From Thermoleophilia bacterium (GTDB lineage Bacteria; Actinomycetota; Thermoleophilia; Miltoncostaeales; Miltoncostaeaceae), in contig JADGPG010000075.1 in NCBI GenBank assembly GCA_017882545.1, positions 62,001 through 126,000 of the forward strand: a stretch of DNA of 64,000 bases, read 5' to 3'. The notes beneath the pieces are model-generated. The model was not told where the DNA came from. It worked only from the letters and a program-made list of their open reading frames with translations, and did not search any database. Both the position numbers and the translations under genes were made by a program. Shown here piece after piece: positions 8,074 through 19,600 of the stretch. Within the stretch, counting starts at the first letter, position 1. Every line of letters starts with the position of its first letter.

Positions 8074-8554
8074 GCGCCGCCGCCGCCGCGATCCGTCACC
8101 GGTGGCGTCCCTCATCGGTCGTTGGCAGCGGGCGTCGGCAAAAACAGGGACGGTCGATCTGGTGGCCGCGTGGCAGGAACTCGGGCGCGACGGCGCCGGC
8201 GCGATCCCGACCCGGGTGTCCCGCAACGGAGTCCTGACGATCGCCTGCAGCGACGCGATGCGCGCGCAGCAACTCGCCGCGGCATCGGATGACCTGCTTG
8301 ACCGGCTGCGGCACCTGACCGGCGCGTCATTGACCCGCCTGGACACGGTCATTGCCGACCACGCGCTGGTGATGCCGGAGCAGCACCAGCCGCCGCCCGC
8401 TGTGCCACCGATCGACGTTGCGACCCGTCAGGCCGCGACGGAAGCCGCAGCAGGCATGTCGTCCGATATCGCCGATCCCGACATCCGTGACGCCGTCGCT
8501 CGCGCGGTCGCAAAGGCGATTGCCAGAAGCTGGGACCGACAGAGTCACGGCTGA
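8057..8554 (+). CDS. DUF721 (DciA-like) protein
   Basis: 165 residues from a GTG that overlaps recF. A basic N-terminus (HRRRRRRDP) is followed by a DUF721 core: SLIGRWQRA, ELGRDGAGAIPTRVSRNGVLTIACSDAMRAQQLA, then an LDRLRHLTGASLTRLDTVIAD segment. DciA, a DUF721 protein, is the helicase-loading partner of DnaB in many bacteria. Placement between recF and gyrB is the standard actinobacterial position. The last 60 residues are alanine-rich and less conserved-looking. Confidence 0.85.
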   Translation: MSVPHRRRRRRDPSPVASLIGRWQRASAKTGTVDLVAAWQELGRDGAGAIPTRVSRNGVLTIACSDAMRAQQLAAASDDLLDRLRHLTGASLTRLDTVIADHALVMPEQHQPPPAVPPIDVATRQAATEAAAGMSSDIADPDIRDAVARAVAKAIARSWDRQSHG

Positions 8555-8626
8555 ACACGGAATAACCTGCAAATACTGGAAATCCGCCACCCTGAGCGCC
8601 GACCTGGGCTGCTAACATGTCACTAA

Positions 8627-11056
<2,430 letters not shown>

Positions 11057-11094
11057 CCGGCATGACTGCGGATCGTCGGGCGGAAGGAATCTAG

Positions 11095-13608
11095 ATGTCG
11101 ACGGTGGATCGCAACGGGCGAATCGAGCTTCGCGAGCTCGAGCATGAGATGCGCTCGAGCTATCTCGACTACGCGATGAGCGTGATCGTCGGTCGCGCAC
11201 TTCCGGACGTCCGCGACGGTCTGAAGCCGGTGCACCGCCGCGTCCTGTTCACGATGGACGATATGGGTCTCCAGCCCGAGCGTCCGCACGTCAAGAGCGC
11301 AAACATCGTCGGTCGTGTGATGGGTGAGTTCCACCCCCACGGCGACCAGGCGATCTACGATGCCCTCGTCCGCCTGGCGCAGGACTTCGCGTCCCGCTAT
11401 CCGCTTGTCGACGGGCAAGGGAACTTCGGATCGACCGAATTCCCCGCGGCCGCGATGCGCTACACCGAAGCGCGCCTGTCGCGCGTGGCGGTGGAAATGC
11501 TGCGGGGCATCGACGAGGACACCGTTGATGTGATCCCGACGTACGATGACCGGCGGACCGAGCCTGTCGTGCTTCCGGCGCGCCTGCCGAATCTCCTGAT
11601 CAACGGGTCGTCCGGAATTGCCGTCGGCATGGCGACGAACATTCCGCCGCACAACATCGGCGAGGTGATCAACGCGGTTGTCGCGATGATCGACGACCCG
11701 GAGATCCCGGTTGAAGGCCTCATGCGTCACGTGCATGGCCCGGACTTCCCGACCGGCGGATTGATCGTTGGTCGGCAAGGCATCGTCGATGCCTACAAGA
11801 CCGGCCGCGGCCGGGTCGTTGTGCGCGGCCGCGCCCACAATGAGGAGCTGCGCAACGGCCGCACGGCGATCGTCTTTACGGAGCTTCCCTACCAGGTCAA
11901 CAAGTCCGATCTCGTGCGCCGCATCGCCGAGCTGGCCGAGGAGAAGGTTGTTCCCGAAGTCAGCGACGTCAACGACGCGAGCGGGCGCGACGGCACGCGC
12001 GTCGTGGTCGTGCTCCGCCGCGGCGCGGTGCCGCTGGTGGTGCTCAACAAGCTGTTCAAGCACACCGCTGCCCAGAGCACGTTCGGCGTCAACGCCATCG
12101 CATTGGTCGACGGCGTCCCACGGACGCTCGGCCTGCGGGCGATCCTTGGCCACTATCTCGATCACCAGCGCGAAGTGGTCGTCCGCCGGTCCCGTTTCCG
12201 GCTCTCCCGGGCCGAGGCCCGCGCCCACATTCTCGAGGGCCTGCTCATTGCGCTCGGCAACATCGACGAGGTCATCGCGTTGATCCGGGCCGCAGCGGAC
12301 CCGGACGAGGCCCGCAGTGGCCTGATGGCGCGATTTGCGCTGACCGAGGTCCAGGCACGCGCCATCCTCGATCTGCGCCTGCAGCGTCTGACGCAGCTCG
12401 AGGGCGACACGATTCGCAACGAACACGAGCAGCTTCAAGTGGAGATCGGCGAGTTGCGCGAGATTCTCGGCAACGAAGCCCGCGTGATGTCGGTGATCCG
12501 CGAGGAGATCCTGGCCCTCCGCGAGCGCTTCACCGATGAGCGGCGGTCGGAAATCATCCCGGGCGAGGGCGAGATCGACCTCGAAGATCTCATCGCCGAA
12601 GAAGAGATGGTCGTGTCGATCTCCCGGGGCGGTTACATCAAGCGGCTCCCGGTCACGACCTACCGGTCGCAGCGACGCGGCGGAAAGGGTCTTCGCGGCG
12701 CCCGCCTCAAAGACGACGACTACATCGATCACCTGTTTATCGCGTCGACCCATGCATATCTGCTGTTCTTCACCAATCGCGGACGCGTCTACCGACAGAA
12801 GGTCTACGAGTTGCCGCAAGGCGCGCGGGACGCGCGCGGCCGCCATATCAGCAACGTGCTTGCACTCGTTGAGGGCGAGGAGGTCCGGGCGGTGTTCGCC
12901 ACCCGCGACTACGGCGAAGCCCGGTATCTCGTGTTGGCGACACGCGACGGCATGGTCAAGAAGACCGAGCTCACGGCGTACGACACCGTCCTGCGCGAAG
13001 CCGGGATCTACGCGATCAACCTCAGCGGCGACGACGAGTTGGTCGGCGTTCAGATGACCGACGGCGAGGACGACATCCTGGTCGTTTCTGCCCGCGGTCA
13101 GGCGGCGCGCTTTAGCGAGTCGTCGGTGCGCCCGATGGGCCGCCAGACCCGTGGGGTCAAGGCGATGAATCTCGACAAGGGCGACCGGGTACTCGCTCTC
13201 TGCGTTGCGCGAGACGACGAGGACCTCCTTGTCGTGACCGGCAACGGGTTTGGCAAGCGGACCCCGATGTCCGACTACCCGCGCAAGGGACGTCCCACCA
13301 AGGGCGTGCGAACCATCAAGGTGACAGACCGGAAGGGCGAACTTGTCACGGCTCGCCCCGTCGCGGAGGGCCACCAGCTACTGCTGATTTCGCTCGGCGG
13401 CCAGGTGATCCGGATCGATGCGGAGTCCGTTCGCAAAACGGGCCGTTCTACCGAGGGCGTTCGCCTGATGGTGCTGCCCGACGACGACCAGGTTGCAACG
13501 GTCGCCGCGGTGCTCGATAACGACGATGCGTCCGAGCCTGACGAGGCACCGGACGAGGCAGGCGAGGGCGCTCCGCCAGACCCGCCGACCACCCCGCCGG
13601 CAGAATAG
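11095..13608 (+). CDS. gyrA: DNA gyrase subunit A
   Basis: 837 residues. The catalytic tyrosine is Y123 in AAAMRYTEARLS. The quinolone region reads GEFHPHGDQAIYDALVR: the position equivalent to E. coli S83 is Q85, while the D87 equivalent (D89) is kept. The GyrA-box QRRGGKG near 526-532 confirms gyrase rather than topoisomerase IV, and the six-bladed C-terminal wrapping domain is complete, followed by an acidic, proline-rich tail of about 30 residues. It follows gyrB by 38 bp and converges on the galT-like gene with a 1-bp gap. Confidence 0.97.
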   Translation: MSTVDRNGRIELRELEHEMRSSYLDYAMSVIVGRALPDVRDGLKPVHRRVLFTMDDMGLQPERPHVKSANIVGRVMGEFHPHGDQAIYDALVRLAQDFASRYPLVDGQGNFGSTEFPAAAMRYTEARLSRVAVEMLRGIDEDTVDVIPTYDDRRTEPVVLPARLPNLLINGSSGIAVGMATNIPPHNIGEVINAVVAMIDDPEIPVEGLMRHVHGPDFPTGGLIVGRQGIVDAYKTGRGRVVVRGRAHNEELRNGRTAIVFTELPYQVNKSDLVRRIAELAEEKVVPEVSDVNDASGRDGTRVVVVLRRGAVPLVVLNKLFKHTAAQSTFGVNAIALVDGVPRTLGLRAILGHYLDHQREVVVRRSRFRLSRAEARAHILEGLLIALGNIDEVIALIRAAADPDEARSGLMARFALTEVQARAILDLRLQRLTQLEGDTIRNEHEQLQVEIGELREILGNEARVMSVIREEILALRERFTDERRSEIIPGEGEIDLEDLIAEEEMVVSISRGGYIKRLPVTTYRSQRRGGKGLRGARLKDDDYIDHLFIASTHAYLLFFTNRGRVYRQKVYELPQGARDARGRHISNVLALVEGEEVRAVFATRDYGEARYLVLATRDGMVKKTELTAYDTVLREAGIYAINLSGDDELVGVQMTDGEDDILVVSARGQAARFSESSVRPMGRQTRGVKAMNLDKGDRVLALCVARDDEDLLVVTGNGFGKRTPMSDYPRKGRPTKGVRTIKVTDRKGELVTARPVAEGHQLLLISLGGQVIRIDAESVRKTGRSTEGVRLMVLPDDDQVATVAAVLDNDDASEPDEAPDEAGEGAPPDPPTTPPAE

Positions 13609-13609
13609 G

Positions 13610-14539
13610 TCAGCGGCCTGCGCCGGGCTCAGTCGCGCCCATGCGGTCGCGAACCGCCTCGGCGAGGATTGCGGGCTCGGTGAACAGTGACAGCACCCCC
13701 GCACCAAGCTCCATTCCCGCCAGCATGCCACGGCGCGGCACGAGCTCGAGGTGCCAGTGGTATGGGCGGTCGTCGGGCCGCGAGCGATGCAGCCACACGT
13801 TGAGCGCATCGGTTCCTACGGCCTCGGCAAGCGCACGCAGGACGGGACGCATCAGTGGTGCAATGTCTGCGCCGGGGAAATCCGGCCAGCCCGCCGTGTG
13901 GGCCAGGGGCGCGATCCGCACCGATCCTGACAGCGGCGGTGTCATCGGGCACCACGCCAGCAGCGTCGCGGTTGCGGCGATGTGTGCGGTGGCGGGATCG
14001 GCGATCTCGCTGCACACGGGGCATTGCTGTGCGTTGTGGAACGCGTGGCGACGTCCCGCCATCAGCGGCGGCTCAAAGGGAAATCCGATGACCTGTGCGT
14101 GGGAATGCTGGAGGGACGCGCCGGCGGCGGCTCCTTGGTTGACGAACAAGAACGGGGTCAGACCCCGAGGATCCGCGCGCACTGCGCGCTCGCGAATCGC
14201 CCAGCCATCGATCGCCGCGGCGAGTTCGTCCGTCCCGAGGTCCCAAAGTGTCAACACGTGGCGGGGCGTGTTGACGATGACCTCGTGGACGCCCTCGTCG
14301 GGCGGCAACACGGGGAATCGGTTCGGCACGGCCCGTACCCTCCAACCGGGTCGGTCCGGCAGCGACCCGTCGGGTCGATCTGCCCACACCTCGGGCGGCG
14401 TCTGGTCTTCGGCGCCGGGGCAGAACGGGCAAGCTGCACTGCCCGTCGCGCCCGGATCGGTGTCGTGGGGCCGTGAGGTCCGGGCCGGGGCGAGGAGCAT
14501 CGGGGTGCCGCTGAGGGGATCCCAACGGGTGGGGCTCAT
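13610..14539 (-). CDS. galT: Galactose-1-phosphate uridylyltransferase-like HIT-superfamily enzyme
   Basis: 309 residues. A zinc-type CPFC is near residue 37 and a second cysteine pair (CPVC) near 173. The active-site motif is SLQHSHAQVIGFP, an HxHxQ with serine where classical GalT has proline, as in many archaeal and actinobacterial relatives. YHWHLELVPRRG near 264 supplies the C-terminal histidines. The reaction would exchange UMP between UDP-glucose and galactose-1-phosphate, but an ADP-sugar phosphorylase or Ap4A-type role is possible. No galE or galK is nearby. It faces away from the fab operon. Confidence 0.75.
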   Translation of the reverse strand: MSPTRWDPLSGTPMLLAPARTSRPHDTDPGATGSAACPFCPGAEDQTPPEVWADRPDGSLPDRPGWRVRAVPNRFPVLPPDEGVHEVIVNTPRHVLTLWDLGTDELAAAIDGWAIRERAVRADPRGLTPFLFVNQGAAAGASLQHSHAQVIGFPFEPPLMAGRRHAFHNAQQCPVCSEIADPATAHIAATATLLAWCPMTPPLSGSVRIAPLAHTAGWPDFPGADIAPLMRPVLRALAEAVGTDALNVWLHRSRPDDRPYHWHLELVPRRGMLAGMELGAGVLSLFTEPAILAEAVRDRMGATEPGAGR

Positions 14540-14632
14540 GCGGCAACCTGGACAACGAAGGCGGTGGCGGCAACCATCGTGGGCACGCTATCGCAGCCGG
14601 TCCCGAAACCGATGCGCGGTGCAGACGTTCGC

Positions 14633-14638
14633 TAGGAT
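14633..14638 (+). promoter_or_regulatory. Candidate -10 box (TAGGAT) for the fatty-acid operon
   Basis: TAGGAT lies 12 nt before the GTG start of the fabZ-like gene in the 110-bp divergent spacer with galT. The predicted 5' leader would be only a few bases and no Shine-Dalgarno is visible. No clear -35. Confidence 0.4.
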
Positions 14639-14650
14639 CAAAACCCAGTC

Positions 14651-15091
14651 GTGAGCCTGCCCGACCCCCAAGACCTGCTCCCGCATCGGGACCCCTTTCT
14701 GCTCGTCGACGAGATTCTCGAACTCGTTCCGGGAGTTTCTGCGCGGGCGCGATGGACGCTGCGTGCCGACATGCCGTTCTTCGCGGGTCACTTTCCGGGG
14801 AATCCCATCACTCCTGGAGTGCTCATTGTGGAGTCCCTGGCGCAGACCGCCGGGCTCGCCGCTCTGAGCCTTCCCGAAAATGCCGGCCGGCTCGCATTGT
14901 TCGCCGGAATCGAACGGGTGCGCTTTCGGCGCCCGGTGCGCCCAGGCGAGACGCTTGAGCTCAATATGCGGATGACGCGTCAGCGTGGTCCGGTGGGGTG
15001 GGCTGAGGGCGAGGCCCGCGTCGGCGATCAACTGGCCTGCTCAGCCAGCCTCTCGTTTGCGTTCGTCGACGCGAGCTTGGCGGCAGGATGA
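14651..15091 (+). CDS. fabZ: 3-hydroxyacyl-ACP dehydratase, FabZ type
   Basis: 146 residues, hot-dog fold. LLPHRDPFLLVDEI near the N-terminus and the catalytic segment FFAGHFPGNPITPGVLIVESLAQTAG contain the active-site His and Glu of FabZ. It removes water from 3-hydroxyacyl-ACP during elongation. GTG start at 14651; the stop overlaps the fabH ATG. It is the first gene of a tightly overlapping operon ending with accA. A FabA-type isomerase is unlikely because the GHFPGNPITPG form is FabZ-like. Confidence 0.92.
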   Translation: MSLPDPQDLLPHRDPFLLVDEILELVPGVSARARWTLRADMPFFAGHFPGNPITPGVLIVESLAQTAGLAALSLPENAGRLALFAGIERVRFRRPVRPGETLELNMRMTRQRGPVGWAEGEARVGDQLACSASLSFAFVDASLAAG

Positions 15092-16107
15092 TCGCCGTTC
15101 CCGGGTCCGCCGGGACCCGCCGGGCGCGGCTCGCCGCGCTGGGGTACTACGTGCCCGAACACCGGCTCACGAACAGCGATCTCGAGAAGCTCGTCGACAC
15201 GACCGACGACTGGATCGTCAGCCGCACGGGGATCCGCGAGCGGCGGATTGCTGCGCCCGACGAGGCGACGAGCGACCTGGCCATCAAGGCCGCGGAGGAC
15301 GTGCTCGCGAACGCCGGTCGAAGCGCCCAGGACATCGACGTCCTGATCGTTCCGACCTGTACGCCCGACCACCTCTTCCCGTCGGTTGCTGCGCTGACCG
15401 CCGATGCGATCGGAGCCCGTGGGGCCGCCGCGTTCGACATCCAGGCAGCGTGCAGTGGGTTCATCTACGGGCTGGCCCAAGCCGTCGCGCTGGTGGAGTC
15501 GGGGCTGGCAACGTCGGTACTGGTCGTCGGCGCCGAGCTGTTCAGCCGCATAGTCAACCCCGGGGACCGCAGCACGTTTATCCTGTTCGGCGACGCCGCC
15601 GCGGGTGCCCTCGTGGTCGCCGACGACGATGGCGGCCCGTCGGGCTTCTTCGGCTTCGAGCTGGGAGCAGACGGGAGCAAGGGCGACCAGTTGCAGATTC
15701 CCGTCGGGGGAACCCGGCACCCGGCGTCGCTCGCTTTCGACCAGGCTGACGCCTACCTCCAGATGAACGGCCGCGAGGTGTTCAAGTTCGCGACACGGGT
15801 CATGGAGGAATCGGTGCTGCGCCTGCTCGAACGTCTCGAGATGACTGTCGACGACATCGATCTGATGGTGCCGCACCAGGCGAACCAGCGGATCATCGAC
15901 CACGCGATCGGGCGCCTCGGGATACCGCCAGAGCGGGTGTTCGGCAACCTCGAGCACTACGGGAATACCTCGGCGGCCTCGATCCCGCTTGCGCTCGCCG
16001 AGGCACGTGACGCCGGGGTCCTAACATCGGGAATGCGCGTGATGATGGTGGGGTTCGGTGCCGGCCTGACGTGGGCCGCGAGTCTTGTGAGGTACGAGCC
16101 AACGTGA
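15088..16107 (+). CDS. fabH: 3-oxoacyl-ACP synthase III (KAS III)
   Basis: 339 residues. FabH condenses an acyl-CoA primer with malonyl-ACP to begin chain synthesis. The nucleophile Cys lies in DIQAACSGFIYGL, the catalytic His in MVPHQANQRIID and the Asn in HYGNTSAASIPLAL. DDWIVSRTGIRERR near residues 41-54 is typical. ATGA overlap with fabZ and GTGA overlap with fabD indicate coupled translation. Primer preference (straight or branched) cannot be read from the sequence. Confidence 0.95.
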   Translation: MIAVPGSAGTRRARLAALGYYVPEHRLTNSDLEKLVDTTDDWIVSRTGIRERRIAAPDEATSDLAIKAAEDVLANAGRSAQDIDVLIVPTCTPDHLFPSVAALTADAIGARGAAAFDIQAACSGFIYGLAQAVALVESGLATSVLVVGAELFSRIVNPGDRSTFILFGDAAAGALVVADDDGGPSGFFGFELGADGSKGDQLQIPVGGTRHPASLAFDQADAYLQMNGREVFKFATRVMEESVLRLLERLEMTVDDIDLMVPHQANQRIIDHAIGRLGIPPERVFGNLEHYGNTSAASIPLALAEARDAGVLTSGMRVMMVGFGAGLTWAASLVRYEPT

Positions 16108-17015
16108 TCGCATTGATGTTTCCGGGCCAGGGTGCCCAGGTTGTCGGAATGGGCCAGGAGCTCGCCGCCAGTTCGCTGGCGGCCCGCGCTACGTTCGACG
16201 AGGCCGACAAGGTGCTCGGGTTCGCACTGTCGACGCTGTGCTTCGAGGGTCCTGCCGACCGCCTCATGCAGACCGACGTGTGCCAGCCGGCCCTCGTTGC
16301 GACGAGCATCGCCGCGTGGCGGGCCGCCGAGGAGCGGGGCCTTCGTGGCGACGTGGTGATGGGCCATTCGCTCGGGGAGTACTCGGCGCTCGTGGTTGCC
16401 GGCGCGATCTCCTATCCAGACGCGCTGCGCCTCGTTGCCGAGCGTGGAGCCGCGATGCAGGCAGCGGCCGACGCCAACCCCGGAGCGATGGCAGCGGTGC
16501 TCGGGGCGACCGACGCGGACGTCGAGACGTTGTGTCGCGAGATCGGTGACGTGTGGCCGGCGAACTTCAACTGTCCGGGCCAGGTGGTTGTCAGTGGCAC
16601 GCGTGACGGCATCGATCGCCTCTTGGCGCGCATCGCCGCCGAGGGCGGGAAGGCGGCCCGATTGCAGGTGTCGGGTGCCTTCCACTCCCCGCTCGTGGCC
16701 TCTGCCGCCGATCGACTTTCGGTTGCGTTGAACGCCTGGTCTCCGGGGGAGATCGACGTGCCCTTCCTGTCAACGACCACCTGCAGGTTCGAGCCGGCCG
16801 GCGGACTCCGGCGGTTGTTGGCGGACCAGCTCGTCTCGCCGGTGCGGTTCGGGGCGGCGGTGGAGGTCGCGATCGACCATGGGGCCACCATGTTCATCGA
16901 ACTCGGGGTGGGTCGCGTGCTCTCCGGTCTGGTTCGCCGTGTGCGGCGCGACGCCACGGTCATGCAAATCACGTCGCCCGGCGAACTCGATGGTATTGCG
17001 GAGGTGATGGGCTGA
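16104..17015 (+). CDS. fabD: Malonyl-CoA:ACP transacylase
   Basis: 303 residues from the GTG at 16104, which overlaps the fabH stop as GTGA. FPGQGAQVVGMG at the N-terminus, the nucleophile motif GHSLGEYSALV near 90, the substrate-binding arginine region, and the late GAFHSPLV near 198 carrying the catalytic His. It loads malonate from malonyl-CoA onto ACP for FabH and FabF. A TGATG overlap joins it to fabG. Confidence 0.95.
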   Translation: MIALMFPGQGAQVVGMGQELAASSLAARATFDEADKVLGFALSTLCFEGPADRLMQTDVCQPALVATSIAAWRAAEERGLRGDVVMGHSLGEYSALVVAGAISYPDALRLVAERGAAMQAAADANPGAMAAVLGATDADVETLCREIGDVWPANFNCPGQVVVSGTRDGIDRLLARIAAEGGKAARLQVSGAFHSPLVASAADRLSVALNAWSPGEIDVPFLSTTTCRFEPAGGLRRLLADQLVSPVRFGAAVEVAIDHGATMFIELGVGRVLSGLVRRVRRDATVMQITSPGELDGIAEVMG

Positions 17016-17746
17016 TGCCGGTGGCACTCGTCACGGGGGCCAGCCGCGGTATCGGTGCTGCCATCGCGGAAACGCTGGCTATGCAGGGATTTGACGTCGC
17101 CGTGGGGTATGGGTCGGACGCGGACGGGGCCGCCCGGACGGCGGCGGCTGTCTCGGCGCTCGGCCGGCGAGCCGTGGCCCTAAAGGCCGATGTGTCCGAC
17201 GACGTCGAGGCGGCGGAGCTCGTCGCGGCCGCCGAGACCGAGCTCGGCCCGTTGGATGCGGTGATCCTCAACGCGGGCATCACCCGGGACGGGCTTTTCG
17301 TGCGAATGTCCGTCGAGGACTGGCGCGCCGTGATCGACACCAACTTGACGGGCGCCTTCTACGTATCTCGTGCGGCCGTGCGCGGGATGCTGCGTCGACG
17401 TTCTGGATCAATCGTCGCCGTGTCGTCGATCGTGGGCCTGACGGGAAACGCGGGGCAGGCGAACTACGCGGCGGCCAAGGCCGGAATGATCGGGATGGTC
17501 AAGTCGCTCGCGAAGGAGGTCGGCGGCCGCGGAATCCGCGTCAACGCGGTGGCCCCCGGGTACGTCACGACCGACATGACCGCGGACCTGAGCGACGAGC
17601 AGCGGGACCAGATTCTCGCCAGTACGCCGCTCGGGCGGCTCGGGACTCCGGCCGACGTCGCCGACGCCGTCGCATTCTTGTGCTCGGATGCTGCAACATT
17701 CGTGACCGGAAGCGTGATCCGCGTCGACGGAGGTCTCGGCATATGA
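17015..17746 (+). CDS. fabG: 3-oxoacyl-ACP reductase
   Basis: 243-residue short-chain dehydrogenase. NADP-binding TGASRGIG at 7-14, NAG at about 89-91 (LNAGITRDG), and the catalytic Ser, Tyr and Lys in SSIVGLTGNAGQANYAAAKAG. The C-terminal VTGSVIRVDGGLGI is typical of FabG. It reduces 3-oxoacyl-ACP. ATGA overlap with fabF. In many related operons acpP sits at exactly this junction, but none is encoded here. Confidence 0.95.
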   Translation: MPVALVTGASRGIGAAIAETLAMQGFDVAVGYGSDADGAARTAAAVSALGRRAVALKADVSDDVEAAELVAAAETELGPLDAVILNAGITRDGLFVRMSVEDWRAVIDTNLTGAFYVSRAAVRGMLRRRSGSIVAVSSIVGLTGNAGQANYAAAKAGMIGMVKSLAKEVGGRGIRVNAVAPGYVTTDMTADLSDEQRDQILASTPLGRLGTPADVADAVAFLCSDAATFVTGSVIRVDGGLGI

Positions 17747-18990
17747 CCGCGGGCCGCCGCCGCGTCGCCATTACCGGGCTCGGCTTGGTCACCTCGATCG
17801 GCATCGGCCGGGAGGACGTCTGGCGCAATGCAGTGGCCGGGATCAGCGGTGCCGCCACGATCAGCTCGTTCGACCCGTCCCGACTCGCGACGCAGATCGC
17901 CTGTGAGGCGCGGGACTTCTCCCCGTCTGACTTCATGGACCGCCGGACCGAGCGGCGCCTGGACCGGTTCGCCCAGTTGGCGGTCTCCGCGGCAACCCTC
18001 GCCTTGGACGATGCCCGGCTCGACCCGGCGACGATTCCCGACGCCGGCGTGTATGTGGGAAGCGGCATCGGGGGGCTGGCAACCTTCGTCGACCAGTCGC
18101 AGGTCTACTTCGAGCGCGGACCCGACCGCCTGTCGCCACTGTTCATTCCGATGATGATCGCCAACATGGGTGCGGCCCAGATCTCCATGCATCTCGGCCT
18201 CCGAGGGCCCGTACTGTCGACGGTCAGCGCGTGCGCGACCTCAAACCACGCCATTGGCGAGGCCCTCGATGCGATCCGGCTCGGTCGTGCCGACGTGATC
18301 CTCGCCGGCGGCAGTGAGGCGTCGATCGTGGAAATGGGGATCGGCGCGTTCAACGCCATGCGCGCCCTGTCGGTGCGCAACGACGACCCAGCGACCGCCA
18401 GTCGCCCGTTCGACGCCGACCGCGACGGGTTCGTCATGGGCGAGGCCGGTGCGGTGCTCGTGCTCGAGGAGCTTTCGCGCGCCCGCGCCCGCGGCGCCCA
18501 CGTCTACGCGGAACTACTCGGTTACGGCCTCACCGCCGATGCGCACCACGTCACCGAGCCCGACCCCACCGGCACGGCGCCTGCCGGTGCCGTGCTCATG
18601 GCGCTCGCCAATGCCGGCGTGACCCCGGAGCAGGTTGGCTATATCAACGCGCATGCGACGTCGACCCCGGTGGGTGATCCGAACGAAATCCGGGCCATCC
18701 GTTTGGCGCTGGGCGATGCCCACGCTGCGAAGTGTCTGGTCAGTTCGACCAAGTCCATGCACGGGCATTGCCTCGGCGCCGCCGGCGGCATCGAGGCCGC
18801 ACTCACCGCATTGGCGCTCGACACCGGCACCATTCCCGCCACGATCAACGCCGCCCATCTCGATCCGGACTGCATCGGTGTCGACCATGTGCTCAACACG
18901 GTCCGCGAGGCCATCGTGGACGTCGCCGTCTCGAACGCCTTTGGCTTCGGGGGTCACAACGCGGCGCTCGTGCTGGGGCGGGCGGAGTGA
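17743..18990 (+). CDS. fabF: 3-oxoacyl-ACP synthase II (KAS II)
   Basis: 415 residues. Condensing enzyme for chain extension. The Cys-His-His triad is visible as VSACATSNHAIG, NAHATSTPVGDPNE and STKSMHGHCLGAAGGIEA. FGFGGHNAALVLG closes the fold. I chose the ATG at 17743 because it overlaps the fabG stop and has GGAGGT upstream; the frame extends further up inside fabG. The stop overlaps the GTG of the phosphatase gene. Confidence 0.95.
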   Translation: MTAGRRRVAITGLGLVTSIGIGREDVWRNAVAGISGAATISSFDPSRLATQIACEARDFSPSDFMDRRTERRLDRFAQLAVSAATLALDDARLDPATIPDAGVYVGSGIGGLATFVDQSQVYFERGPDRLSPLFIPMMIANMGAAQISMHLGLRGPVLSTVSACATSNHAIGEALDAIRLGRADVILAGGSEASIVEMGIGAFNAMRALSVRNDDPATASRPFDADRDGFVMGEAGAVLVLEELSRARARGAHVYAELLGYGLTADAHHVTEPDPTGTAPAGAVLMALANAGVTPEQVGYINAHATSTPVGDPNEIRAIRLALGDAHAAKCLVSSTKSMHGHCLGAAGGIEAALTALALDTGTIPATINAAHLDPDCIGVDHVLNTVREAIVDVAVSNAFGFGGHNAALVLGRAE

Positions 18991-19589
18991 TCGGAGGACC
19001 GGATCGCCTGCCGGGGTTGCGCGGCCTGTGGCATAGCGTGGCGACCCGGGCCTATGGGCCGCGCGACGGTCTCCGCGGCCTGTCGTTTGTCCCCGGAGAA
19101 CGGGTTGCGATCGGCGCGATGCCGGTGGCGGGAGAGATCCTGCGCCTGCCCGATCACGGGATCACCCACGTCGTGGTCTGCAGGGCTCGTCCTCAGACGC
19201 TGTTCAGTCAGGATCGCTGGGCGGCCGGCCAGGTCCTCGGTCTCGACAACGTCGCACACGCGGGGATGTGGGACACCGGGCGCCCGAAAGGCTCCGAGCA
19301 GTGGTCTGAGGCGGCCATCTTCGCCGCCTCCGCCCTCCAGGCCGATCCCGAGGCCCGGGTGCTGGTGCACTGCCAGCAGGGCCGTCGGCGGTCGGTGATG
19401 TTGGCCTACGCTACTCTCCGGTTGCTCGGCCATTCCGAGGCGGACGCCGCCCGCGGCGTCATCGAGGCGCGTCCGATGGGGCGCCTCGTCCCGGCCTATC
19501 GCGCAAGCGTGGAACGCTGGCTGGCATCCCGGGCGGACGCGCAGCAGGCCCCCCCGTCGGGTGTCCAAGATCCATCGGCCCTGCGATAA
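18987..19589 (+). CDS. Cysteine-dependent (dual-specificity/tyrosine-type) phosphatase inside the fab operon
   Basis: 200 residues from a GTG overlapping the fabF stop (GTGA). The P-loop VLVHCQQGRRRS at about 126-136 matches HC-x5-R-S with nucleophile C129 and R135. A conserved aspartate that could act as general acid lies before it (GMWDTGRP, D96). No membrane segment or signal peptide. The family removes phosphate from proteins, lipids, nucleotides or sugars; the substrate is unknown. Its place between fabF and accD suggests a link to acyl-chain or phospholipid metabolism or to Ser/Thr/Tyr-phosphorylation control of fatty-acid enzymes. Confidence 0.78.
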   Translation: MIGGPDRLPGLRGLWHSVATRAYGPRDGLRGLSFVPGERVAIGAMPVAGEILRLPDHGITHVVVCRARPQTLFSQDRWAAGQVLGLDNVAHAGMWDTGRPKGSEQWSEAAIFAASALQADPEARVLVHCQQGRRRSVMLAYATLRLLGHSEADAARGVIEARPMGRLVPAYRASVERWLASRADAQQAPPSGVQDPSALR

Positions 19590-19600
19590 TCGGAGCACTG

